The notes under the pieces are model-generated. The model was given only the letters and a program-made list of their open reading frames with translations, had not been told where the DNA came from and made no database searches. Shown piece after piece: positions 1 through 10,892 of a stretch of 64,000 bases of DNA. Both the position numbers and the translations under genes were made by a program. This stretch comes from Miscanthus floridulus (taxonomy: Eukaryota > Streptophyta > Magnoliopsida > Poales > Poaceae): NCBI RefSeq assembly GCF_019320115.1, contig NC_089582.1:118008657-118072656 (forward strand), given 5' to 3'. How positions within the stretch are numbered: the stretch's first letter is position 1; the number at the start of each line of letters is the position of its first letter.

Positions 1-3000
1 ACCCACTGCCATGATTGACAAGAGCCGCGTCCTTTTCCTTCGCCTATAGCTTGATTAGTCCACTGCCTGCCTCTGCCTTGGCTTCTCTTGGGTCAGGTCA
101 CCCTGTCCTGTGCCTTTCTTTTTTCTTCTCCGCTGTCTCTTCCGTGTACGTGCCCTGCGGTCCGCTGCTTGCTAGGCCGCATTCGCCGGCCAAACCATGT
201 GCTGTTTCCTCTCCCCTTCCTTTTCTATTGCCTAGGAATAAAGGTGCCTAGCTCTGAGTGCCTCCCCACTCACTCGCTCGGCTCCCCCCTCTGCTTGCGA
301 GTGCTACCTTCGTAGCTACAAGATCCTTTCCTCCCCGCGGACGTGCTAGATGCAGTCCCAGCACTGCTCCTCCTCCTTTCCCCCACCGCACTCGGCTCCC
401 TTCCATGCGCCCATGACCACCAGAGCCTCCAGCGCCAGTGCCTTCCTCCTCTTTCCCCGCATCATGTATGCGACCGCCAGGGCCGTGCCCGATGCCGTGC
501 GCGGCTCCGCTGCTTCGCGTGCCCCTTGGCCCCATGCTGCTCCACCTTCAGCCTGCGCTGGTCTGCTCCCCGTAGCACACGCCGCCACGCCACACTGGAC
601 CGAGCCATGAGCGCTACTCCTCCGCGTGAGCTCCACGCCGTCGTACAGCAGCCCCTCCATCGGTGCCTCTCCCCTCTGCTTACGTTGTGCGAGCGCGCCC
701 CTTCGCCTCGCTCCACGCCAGAGCCACCGTGTCACAGTCCTCGGATGCCGCCAGCCGCTCCAGCGCCGGTGCCCTCCTCTTCCTTCCACCTCACCTCCGT
801 GCTGCGCCCTCCTCGCCACGTCTGGAGTCCAGGAGCACCGTCGCTGGCAATCACGCGCGAGCGCACGCGACCACCTCGGCTCCATGCCGTAGTACTGCCC
901 TCTCTGCTCCATCTCTGTCGTGCCAATCCATCGTCACCAACCACTGCCATGGAGGTGCGCCTATGCCTCACCGTCGCGGCGTCCTGCGCGTCGGCACCCC
1001 ACCGTTTTCCCGCCCGGGCGCCCGTAGCCGGTAGACCGCCGCCACGGCTCACGCAGGCGGGCTATCGAGGGCCGGTTTGGCTCTTGCCGCGGCCCGCCTA
1101 AGGCCGCGTAGGTCCTGGTGCGGCTCGCCAGTGGGTGGTCCACCGACAACATGCTGTTCCCCGACCCCGTCGCGCCGTTGCCGCCGCCGATTGGGCCGGC
1201 GATTTGGTTCCCTGCGCCGTGCTCTGTTTTGGGAGGAAGGAGGGAAGGTGAGGAACGGGAATAGAAGTTTTCTTTGGATCCAAACGCGAAACGCTAGACT
1301 TTGATGAATAGGGTTACTGGACTGCGAAGTGGTTTCATAGAACTGCGGGGTCATTTCTGCAAAATGCGCGCTGCTTGGCCGGCCACTTCTGCTCTGCTGG
1401 GCCAGGCCGCTCTGCTGGGCCGTGCGCCCTGTCCCCGCGCCTGGGCCGCGGTCTGCTCGCTGGGCCGCGCGTGTCCTGCCCCGTCTAGGCCAGTCCTGTG
1501 CTCGCCTGGGCTGATTTGGCCGTTGGGCCGAGTGGGTGATTGCTAGTCTCTTTATTTTTCTAAAGCAATTTCTAAATTCGCGTATAAGGCAAGTTTGTAA
1601 AATCAATACAAAATGATATAGGAGTCCAAAAATTATAAAACCAGTTTTGTTGAGTCTCTTAAATTAGGATCCACCTATTAGTACATTTTGTGCACATAGT
1701 TCGATAATATTTTTGGGAGCTATATAAGTATTTTAAAATGCTTAATATTGTTAAAAGATGAACTTGTAGGAATTTCCGGGATAAATCGGTAATAGTGTTG
1801 ACTCTAAAAATTTGACAGTAAACTACTAATATTATTATCTACTCACTGTAATTTTTGTAGCTCAATAATAATTAGTTTGCTAGGTAGATAATGATGCTCT
1901 ATTTCGAATAACGATTAAATCGATAGAATGAAATAAAGAAACGACTTGGGTTTGTATAACTAAAAGAATTGTGAGAAATAACGTCTTATGTGACAACATG
2001 GATATGTAGCCTAAGTATGGTCGTTGTTAGAACTAGCTCGTTCACTTGAGAGACGTAGAGCGTATTTATACGAGTCACGATTGCAGTCAATTAATTATAT
2101 CTTTGCATGGCATTACATTGCATATCATAATAGGGACGTCAGTGGATCATGGAGTCATCGGGAGTTGCTGGAGGAATGGTGCTTTTGGAGATCATGTCGC
2201 CATGATGGAAAGCTAACTTCTGATTATATTTTACCCAGGCAAGCCCCGGTGCATAACCCCTACTTTCTGCAGTTTAAATTATATTTGTGCATTAAGTTTC
2301 AAGGAGTTGAATGACACCACTTGCATATATATCTTTATCCTATGAGTCTTACTAGTATGACAGGATCGGATAGATTGCTATGCTACAGGATTCCGGTAGA
2401 AGTCGAGTGATTGACTGTCACTCGCGAGAGATAGGAAATATATTATTATTGGATTACTATCACTTGGAAAATATGAAAATTGTGGAAAGAAAAATGGTGA
2501 CCGGGCAGGGATATGGTTTGGGTATTGGTGGGTGTAAGAAGTTGTGTCGCCGCGGAGGCGGGTCATAGCTTGGTTACACCATTTTTCCCTGTCTGGTCGG
2601 TTAAGGACCGATCGTTGCATATGACTCTAGGCAGGTCACAGACTTATTATCCCGAGCACATACTTGTGTATGGGCGCTTGGAAGACTTGTTGCTCTCTTA
2701 TCGCGGATCCAGCTCTTTCCGGACCGAATGTTAGGGTTTTATTTTGGTGGAGGAGGTCCTTGCACCGCACTGAGTCTGGGACTCAGGGGTAGGGGCTTGG
2801 AGTCCCAGTTTGGATGGGGACCTGGACACCCGGGATAGGAGAGTGATGGGTCGGTCCTGCTTGTGCCTGGGGTACAAGCGGGGCGTGTGTTTTCGGGGTA
2901 CCCAGCTGGGGGCATTGATTCGCGAATCACCGGGCTATCCGGTACGGCTTGTCTATGGTTTAGCATCGTAGTAAGAACTAAAAGATGAAAGATGGAAGAT

Positions 3001-3763
3001 GGAAAAGGAAATCTGATTGCTTACCACCTGCTTGAAAGTAGCACAGGTGCTTACATAGAATGGTTAGTTAATGAACCAATGCGGCTTTTAATAAAAATCA
3101 AAGATAAGGACGCACGCTTAGTAATGCTTTCTGCAAATGCAACCCACAAACCAGATAGCCTTGCATATCCTTGGAGTCTTTTCTTTTCTCCTATCAGATA
3201 AGTCCTGCTGAGTACAATTGAGTACTTAGGGTTTTATTCCCCTGTTGCAGGTGACAGGTGGATGCTAGAGCTGACCTTTGTGTGTGGATTCCTCCTGGTG
3301 GGCTCAGCGAGGATTCCTTTACGCTGTGATCGTAGTCTTTATTTATAACTCTCACCAAATGCTTTTATAAATGAAAGTTTCATAATCTATTGCCGTTGTC
3401 TATATATCAATACTTAATCATGTCATTAATAGATGTTTATTTCCGCTGTAACTCTGTTCACATGTTTCTATTCTGCCGTTTAATTAAATTGTTTATAACT
3501 CTGATAATATGATTTCATTCCGCTGTTATATTAATAAATATTATACTCTGATGTTGTATTAAAAGTGATGTAAGAAATAGTTACGAATGATGTAAGCTTT
3601 ATTCTCTCATTTGTGATCCTGATGGCAAAAATATGGATTTTCGGATTCTCCCCTGGGGTGTGTCCGACGGAACCGAGTAATTTAGTGTTCTCCCTCGAGT
3701 GCTTAGTATCTAATGGAAGACAAGCACTCCTGTGAGGCATTATATTAGGCGCTTCTGCCACAG
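1..3763 (+). mobile_element. Decayed large LTR (probable gypsy, Tekay/Del-type), truncated by the window start
   Basis: The first 3.7 kb has the composition of a long plant gypsy LTR. A GC-rich part (about 340-1520) is followed by an AT-rich part, then a conserved-looking block near 2640-2960. A 'constant' tail at about 3200-3763 runs from GCTGAGTAC and TTGCAGGTGACAGG to the likely end TTCTGCCACA. Open frames between 343 and 1101 overlap in several frames, are Pro/Ser/Arg-rich and match no domain I recognise, so I do not call a gene. No internal retrotransposon domain is visible, so it may be a solo LTR or the end of an element lying to the left. The family is recognised from memory of grass LTRs. 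The exact boundaries are uncertain. Confidence 0.45.
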
Positions 3764-3832
3764 TTCACATTACAGTTCATAGAGCATATGCCTTACACAT
3801 TGCCAAGCACATCTACATAGAGAATCACAAGC

Positions 3833-5040
3833 TCAACCTTCTCTTGCGTTTTGTGCTATTTGCAGGACTAGCAAGCTTAGCTGTTTTGTTTCTGGTGCCC
3901 ATTGTAGGGCTGTCAATTTTTTTAGGTTTGAAGCAAGCTGTTTCTTGGTCCTTTTAGCCTTCTCCTTTGTTGGAGAATGAAACTCGGTGGAAATTGGCTT
4001 GGGTTGATTGGAGCTGCTTCTTGACCTGCACATGTACATTCAAACTAGGATTATATCCTTGCTCTTCATTGACTACAGAATAATATTTAGAAATACGAGA
4101 CAAGATTGGCAAATTCATACTACAGAGCAAAGACATCAACTGGCGCAGAGGTGACAGTCAGTTACTTGGTTAACAGCTGATTCCAGCATGTGTAGCACCA
4201 ACCCAACTTGGCAGCATAGAGACTACAATAGAGAATTGTAACTGGCATTTGCTACAGCCTCTGATGGCATATATACTAGTAAAACTATTGACTACCTCTT
4301 TTACAGCATAGAAAATGTACATTATTATCTCCGCCATTTGATTTTGAAGTGTAATAAAGCATGATGCCCGTCAATCTACTTAAATCAGCTCCTGATACAA
4401 TGCTATTAAAGTTGACAAGATCTCAGTTTCATGTAAAATAACACTCTCCAGTCTCAACTAAACTATCCTTAAGTATTCAGAGATAAAATAACACTCTCCA
4501 GTGTGAATACAGTGAGTTACCATTTTGATGCTCTAGAGCTGGAGTTACCATGTTTCTCATTTTTCTTGCTTGTAGTCTCCATGCTTTGGCTATGGTGAGA
4601 GAAGATTGGTAATTAGGTTCTCTATTTACCAAGAAAACCATGTTTCATTAAATAAAATACAAAAGATATCTTAATACCTGAACTCTTTGAAGGTTCAGAT
4701 ATAGAGTCAGGCTTTTTTCTCTTCTTCTTACTTATTATCTTTTTAATTGGAGACTTCTTAGTTGTAGTTCCCAAGCTTTGACTATGTTATCAAATAATAT
4801 AATTACAAATTAGCACAGGTGAGCAGATTTTGTACATAGAAATCAGCACAAGTGTGTAGATTTTATAATTAGAAATCAACACAAGTGAGCACAAGTAAGC
4901 AAATTTTGTACTTAGAAATTTACCTAGGGGGAAAAGACATAGATAGCACTAGTACTTCATCCTCTAAAGGCATAATATAACTTTGAGTAGATTTTGTAGT
5001 CATTGCCTTCTTCTTTCGTGGTCCTCTACATTGAGCAATA
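3833..5040 (-). pseudogene. Remnant C-terminal exons of the MULE transposase (Lys/Ser-rich tail)
   Basis: Downstream of the zinc knuckle on the minus strand are short coding-like blocks separated by AT-rich intron-like DNA. One near 5030-4925 reads GPRKKKAMTTKS and ends at a splice-like site. One near 4780-4680 reads TTKKSPIKKIISKKKRKK. Another near 4040-3833 is rich in Lys, Ser and Thr. MuDR-type transposases usually end in such a basic, low-complexity tail, and the order and strand fit the upstream core. Individual exon borders cannot be fixed. One in-frame TGA is likely near 3955. Confidence 0.45.
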
Positions 5041-5099
5041 AGAGATTAGTAAGTGGGTTGTAGCAAATTATTTGATGTAGCAAAATATGAACACATTTC

Positions 5100-7118
5100 T
5101 TACCTCACAGCCTTCATAGCTTCAATGTCAGTCGGGTTGCCTTTCTTGCAATTGTGCCAATGATGCCCATAGTCCAGGCAAATAGGACATTGGTGCTGGT
5201 CCTTTCTTTTTTTCTTCTTAGTGCCACCTTTATGCCTCTCAGTTTTGGGCCTACCAACTACGGGTGTCAATAGTGGGGGATGCATAAAAACCCATAGAAA
5301 GATTTAGGCCATTGTGTCTTATCAATCATAGCAGGTATTAGTTGGGCATAAGCTGCTCTAAATTTTTCAATGTAGTAGTAAGAGTCCACATGCATCTCTA
5401 TTTTACCATTAGCAAGAGCTGTGATGAATGCAAGAGCATGTTTGCATGGAAGACCAGAAACTTGCCACTCTCGACAAGAACAAGTTCTATCTTCCAAGTT
5501 AACCACAAATCTGAAGGCACTACCTCCTAGTGCAGTTATTTCAGCAACATGTGGTTCACATTCAAGCACTTCCAAGTTTAGTTCTCTACTCTTTTCATTA
5601 AGCTCCTTGATTATGTGTGGCAGAATCAATCCATCTAGTTTCTGTCCAATCTTCCTCCTTTGATGCCACTTCATCATCACCATTTGCCTAATCTTGTCCA
5701 TCAAGTCATCTAAGTTCATGGATTTGTGAGACTTGATCCAATTGTTGAAGCTCTCTGCCAAATGGTTTGTAACATAGTCAACTTTGCATATGGTCAAGAA
5801 CTGACTCTTAGTCCACAATTTTTTGTGGCATTGCCTTAGATAATCTGTTGCGGCTGGCCTAGCCACCTCCATTGTTGTCCAATGTTTCTCAAATAAATAG
5901 GAGTTCCACGTGTATGCTGCAGCCCAAAGATGGTCATCAAATATCATCCCATGGAATTTCTTCTTGAAGTTTGACACCAAGTGAAACATGCATTCTCTAT
6001 GTTTAGCTTGTGGAAACACTTCTGCTACCCCTACCATCACAACCTGTCCAACATCAGTGCATATGACTAAACCCCTCAGTGATCCAATCGCCTCTCTAAG
6101 CTGAGTCATGAACCATATCCAGTTATCATTTGTTTCAGAATCAAATACTCCTAAAGCAACTGGATACAACCAATTATGTCCATCTACAGCAGATGCACTA
6201 GCTAATTGACCTTTAAATTTGCCTATTAGAAATGTACTATCTACTGCCAAATATGGCCTACAACCACTAAGGAACCCTTCTATGCAAGGTTTCAAGGCGA
6301 AAAAATCTTCTAAATCTGATTTCCTCTACAATAGTGTGATGATCAATAATTACTAAACTACCAGGGCAGCAGCTCTCAACTTGTGCCTTAAATCTGTACA
6401 GATTATCGAAACTGGAGTCTCAATCACCATATAGATGCTTCAATGCAAGGTTCTTACCATCAAATACTCTCTTGTAATGGATGATAACCTTGTAGTGTTC
6501 TTTGAGCTTTTCTTGCAATGCACTTGCTCCCAGAGTTGCATCCTGTATGAGCCAGTTCTTCACCTTTTCACAAATCTAGTGTATGTATTGTGCCTTATCT
6601 TTAGTTAATGGAACAGAGGTCTTCTCCTTCCCTTTATCAGAAGGGACAGCTACCACACGGTCTTCCTTTAAGTACATACCCTCCTCATCCACACCAATAT
6701 GCTCATTGTTTGGTAATGGATTCATGAGATAGGTATCCAACTCTTGTTTTGTGTCGTCCTTATGTTGTGCTTCTCCTTCAAATTGCCATTCAGTGATAGG
6801 CTTGTAAGGTTCAGATGGATCACAATAAGCAATGAATATCTCAATGACCTTTTCCTTATGTTTACTGAACATTACCATCAGTTCTTGGTCTGACGTTACT
6901 TTTGGAAAAGTTTTTAACTCAGCATCATAGTATTGCACATGTGGAGCTTCCAAGTACCCCGGAGGATACTGTTGAACAATGGATTCAACAAGGTCCATAT
7001 AATTTGTAAAATCAGCATCCACAACCTTCTCCAAGGAAAAACATCTCACATCCTTTCTACTTTTCTTTAGATTGCCAAGAAGGTGAATTTTGAGCAAGTA
7101 ACTTGTATCTGTATCCAT
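5100..7118 (-). pseudogene. MuDR-family transposase pseudogene (PB1-like N-terminus, DDE core, SWIM zinc finger, CCHC knuckle)
   Basis: Reading on the minus strand, 7118-6576 encodes an N-terminal domain of the PB1-like type common in plant MULEs. 6575-6300 encodes the alpha-helical DNA-binding region (ICEKVKNWLIQD). 6295-5267 encodes the catalytic core. Visible core residues are the Asp of LAVDST, the Asp of ICTDVGQ and the Glu of LAESFNNW, followed by a SWIM finger (CSCREW..GLPCKHA). 5285-5100 encodes a basic stretch and a C-x2-C-x4-H-x4-C knuckle (CPICLDYGHHWHNC). The gene is broken by a TAG at 6578-6576, a TGA at 6422-6420 where Trp is expected, a frameshift in a T run near 6300, and another at the TTTTT run near 5290. 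It would once have cut and reinserted the element. In its present state it cannot make a full protein. Confidence 0.85.
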
Positions 7119-7717
7119 TCTGTGTGTCCAAACAACAAAATAGGAGTTGATAAATAGGAGTAATAACCTGGAGGATCAGATGGCTCTAGAGGAAGTAAGC
7201 TAACTAGTACCCACAAATTCAGTGTACAAGCTAACAAATGTTGTCACTGTTACTTTCCCACCTTTCTCGAAATAATTAATTAACATATTACGATTATTGT
7301 AGTTGAACTTAATAAAGAACACTTCAAAGATCACAAGATCCCAAATTAGTATAAAAACATAAGAGTCTAGAATAACTCGACATGTCTACTTTGATCCAGA
7401 AACAGGGATGCTAAGATGTATGAATCTAATCCTTTACCTGACTAATTTTATATTTCCAACTTCACTACTTCCAATCAGGACTCAATGAAAAACAAAGGAC
7501 AAATATTGGTCCCATCATCAGTACTAAAATAGGGAAGAAGAGGATGCCTAACCTTAACAAGAACAAAACCAATTCAGTTCAATGAACAGAAAGAAGATGG
7601 AACTAAGACATGGCAGGTTGAGAACTGTCTCACACTTGAACTAAGAAGTTGAACCAACACAACATGTTCAGTAAAACACAACACGTACGAAATCGATGAA
7701 AGGAAGAGTCGCAGTAC

Positions 7718-8216
7718 TCACTCTTTGGTGGCAACGGAGCCTTCTCCAAGATGGGCTCCGGCATCGCAAGCCGCATGGTGGTGACAGCGGTCGCCTCCCG
7801 CGCCGTTGGACAAGTCGGCCGTTGCGCCACTGGGACTGCTGCTTGGGGAGGCCACCACGCCCAGTCCTCCACACAGTCTGGCTGGAGCTCCGGTGGGCGA
7901 GCTCACCCCGCCACGTCTACCGCGCCGCGGCCTGCACCCCGCGCCATCGGGCGAGGATGCCCCGCTGCCCCACGAGCTGCCGCCAATGCGTCGGGCGAGG
8001 CCGCCCCCCGTGCACCACTCACCACGAGATGGGGCCAACGCCGGTAGGTGAGCCCACCCAGCCACCGCGTTCCCCGTCGGACCCGCGCCTCGATCTACGA
8101 CCATGGGGCGAGCTTGGCTGACTGTGGGGTGCCTTGAGCTGGGGGACCCACCCCGTGAGTTCCTGGGCACCGGCGGCCGGCGCCTCCTTTTCCCCATCCT
8201 CATCTCTGGCCTCCAT
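7718..8216 (-). other. GC-rich leader exon of the MULE transcript (or captured exon)
   Basis: On the minus strand an AAACCCTAGAGAGA leader precedes ATG codons at 8216 and 8203. An open frame of 161 codons from 8203 reaches a good splice donor (GTGAGTAC) at about 7720. The protein is Arg/Gly/Ser-rich and matches nothing I recognise. MULEs often carry a GC-rich first exon near the terminal repeat, and some carry captured host exons. Both readings are open. Which ATG is used, if any, cannot be decided. Confidence 0.4.
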
Positions 8217-8639
8217 TCTCTCTAGGGTTTATGTCTCTTGTTTTCAGAAGAGAGGAGCGATGGGAGAAAGGAGATGGGGAGATGGACGCACGCACAAGGC
8301 CGAGGACCTGCGCACGACCAAAATAAACATGGACATTTTGGTACTTCTAATGAAAAGCTGACATGGTCTTTCTAGTCAACTAACAGAGGGATGCCTCAAA
8401 TGGACGGAAGTGCCATATACGGAAGGGATTTTAAGTTGATTCTAGATAAGGAAGTTGAAAATTTCTAGTGCTAAATACGAAAGAGTGATTTGTTTCAGTG
8501 CCAAATAAAGAATTCTCTCTTAAAAACAACATAAGAACACGTTTGAAGGTTTGAGTGCTCCAGAATTGCAGAAAGAAATTGGTCTCCTGTTGGGCAGTCT
8601 TGGGCCAGAATAATGAGATATCCATTAATGACAATTGGC

Positions 8640-9360
8640 CTACACCATCATCTCAACTTATATATTTACCCTATATATTCTCAAAAAAAATATATGTACC
8701 CTATATTTTCATGATTGTTGATATATAACATATATATTTATCGCCGCTTATGCCTGCAATTGTACTTGATTTGCATGGTTGTCTTGTATATTTACTTTAA
8801 TTAGTTTTTAATATATTAATATTAGTAGAAGTGTGTAACATAGAAACATATATATGTGTAATTTATACTTATTTAAATATTTTTTTTGTGGTAGAAGATA
8901 TTGGTAATTTATAAGTATATTTGAGAGGATGTTTTAGTTTTCTTAATAACTACATAAGTGGTAATTTTGAAGAAAATTTAAGAGGTCAAGTAGATTATCT
9001 ATCATAATGATAGGGGGGTAATTACATGTAAATTTGGGGTTGCTCTATATGATGTTTTGTAATAGCACAAATGGGTGATTTAAATACAAATTTTTGGGTT
9101 ACTTTGTGTTCGCAATCACGGAGGCGGGTAATTATTTGGCGGTGGCAAACTCTAGAGACTTGGCAGTGGCGATGTTGCCGGTAATAGCATGACCAACTCA
9201 GATGGGTTGAGTCTGACCACATTGTTGGCGACAATAGACTTGGCCTCATGACGAAGGTGGTGGCGAGGGCCAAGTGCCTTGCTGAGTCGGTGACGAGGTC
9301 CAACCTCATGAAGCGCATGTCTTGGCTAGGAACAAAGTTGATGAAGATCTATAGGGGCAT
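8640..9360. other. AT-rich intergenic sequence with no recognised feature
   Basis: This stretch between the MULE and the MITE-like repeats is AT-rich, with several TATATA runs at 8660-8900. No coding frame with domain content, RNA gene or clear repeat was recognised. Confidence 0.5.
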
Positions 9361-9760
9361 CAGGCAAAACTTCTCGGAGCAGATTCTCTTGAGAATTACA
9401 CCTCGTTCAAACAGCAAAACTACACATAGATTCTAGTAGGGAGGAGACGAGAATCACTTCTCCATTTACGCGGGAAGTTGGGTCACTCTAGAATCAATTC
9501 TCACGTACTCCCCACTGTGCACCCTCACCAGAATCAAGTGGAATCACTCCAGTAGAGAATTAAGGAGCAGAGCTAGAGAATCTAGGAGTGGAGCTCTGCC
9601 AAACATTCCCTACGTGTTATAGATGCACATATATGGATCAATCCCCAGCAGAATCACTCTAGAATCAAATTTCACCTGCTCCCCCCACCAGAATCAAGGA
9701 GCATAGTTAGAGAAGAATAGAAGTGGGCTTTGCCAAACAAGCCCTATGTGATCGATGCAC
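9360..9760. repeat. Tandemly duplicated MITE-like segment (GCCAAACAAGCCC end)
   Basis: Two related blocks lie side by side. Both have CAGAATCACTC/GAATCAAG wording, then a TGCCAAAC(A)..CCCTA motif (about 9598-9612 and 9733-9745), then TGATGCACAT-type wording and TATGGA. Inverted AGAATTCTC-like motifs also recur from 9385. The GGGCTTGTTTGGCA-type end is typical of grass DNA-transposon MITEs. No clean duplication was found, so the class is not assigned. Confidence 0.5.
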
Positions 9761-9779
9761 ATGTATGGACTATGGAGTG

Positions 9780-10440
9780 TTATGAATCCACAACAGGTAT
9801 CACGTGGGTATAGATGGTCAAATGGACGGACTAGGCCCATTTGAGGCATGTCCATGTTAGCTTATCGTGTCGTGTCGTGCGTGTCCATGGGTTGTGCCTT
9901 CGGCCCAAGTACGACCCTACTGGGGTTTAGCGGGATCAACCTACCTTGACGCCAATACAAGTCCCTGCTTGATCCCCTATGCACCGACGTGTGAGTCGAC
10001 CGAGGCCGTAGCGGTGCCACACGATCTATTCGAGGGAGGGGGGCCACGCCTCCCGAGCTAGTTGGGGCCGCGTCTCTCGCGCCGCCGCCTCGTGAACTGG
10101 TCGGGGGCGCCTCCCTCGCCGCTGCTCCGTGAGATGCTTGGGGTCATGCCCTACACCATTGTGTCGACACTGTCCCACTAGAGATGGGATGGGAGGGGAG
10201 CGGAGTAGATGCGTTGGCTGGGTGAAGGGGTGAAGGATGATGGGGCTAAAGTTAGGATTTTGATTTGTTTATATATGGGATGTAGATGGTCGCAATGGGC
10301 TGCCTGCTAATCGTGCTGAGATGGACTAACACGATATGCGGAGGGAGCGTTATCGGGTCGTGGGCCGTGTTGACAGGGGTTGAGTCTTATGAGTGAGAGT
10401 GTGAGCTTTTCAGTTTTTTTTAAAAAAATTCATGGTAACA
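9780..10440. repeat. GC-rich repeat-like DNA, unclassified
   Basis: The CGTGTCGTGTCGTGC run at about 9865-9882 and the CGGGTCGTGGGCCGTGTTGACA run near 10353-10376 resemble the ends of a GC-rich non-autonomous element seen widely in grasses. The interior has only short frames with no domain. I infer a decayed transposon fragment, with class unknown. Confidence 0.3.
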
Positions 10441-10892
10441 TGCAACGAGACCAGGTGAATAAAAAAATTCGATGCATGATCCATAAAACAAGTCTGAATG
10501 ACTGAATCACCAACTCCTAAACCTGCGGCGAAGGTAGCTAAACTATCAGCAACCTGATTACAACATCTGTTACAAACCGAGACTAAACAAGTTCAAAACA
10601 AAGCGTGGGGATGCGGTAAACCGCACTTGCGCGGAGAGGAGATGAACGGGATCGGAAGAGGAAATACCGCTTCCACAGGGGTGCTACGTGTAAAATTATA
10701 ACACGAGTGCCTTTAGGGCTCTTTTCCAGCCGTGTGATGCGGATCGATCGGTTTGTTGGGTGTATGCAACAAGGCGCAGAGCCGCGGTCCCACATGGCAG
10801 CCAGCAGGGTTTTCTCCCTTCGATAGCTAATTTCGCCGTCGCCCGTCAGAGGTCAGACCGGCACGGAGGTAGGAGAGGAGGGGAAAAGAGAG

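Larger units (their letters stand above)
3790..8520 (-). mobile_element. Degenerate autonomous Mutator-like element (MULE, MuDR type)
   Basis: A MuDR-type transposase gene reads on the minus strand across this interval. A GC-rich leader exon at 7718-8216 starts just inside an AAACCCTAG 5' motif. It is followed by the transposase body (7118-5100) and lysine-rich tail segments down to about 3833. The left limit abuts the end of the LTR-like block. The right limit is placed at the AAAGAATTCTCTC motif near 8510-8520, outside which AT-rich unrelated DNA begins. I could not confirm long terminal inverted repeats or a 9-bp duplication, so both ends are approximate. Confidence 0.55.

Noticed and set aside
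343..1101. A 252-codon plus-strand frame, with overlapping frames on both strands
   Set aside because: GC-rich DNA gives long frames in several phases here. The product is low-complexity Pro/Ser/Arg with no domain, and the region looks like LTR sequence.
4244..8520. Possible MULE terminal inverted repeats (GAGAATT..GGCA near 4244 against the reverse complement near 8515)
   Set aside because: Only about ten scattered matches. MULE ends should match over a much longer stretch, and transposase tail exons seem to extend left of 4244.
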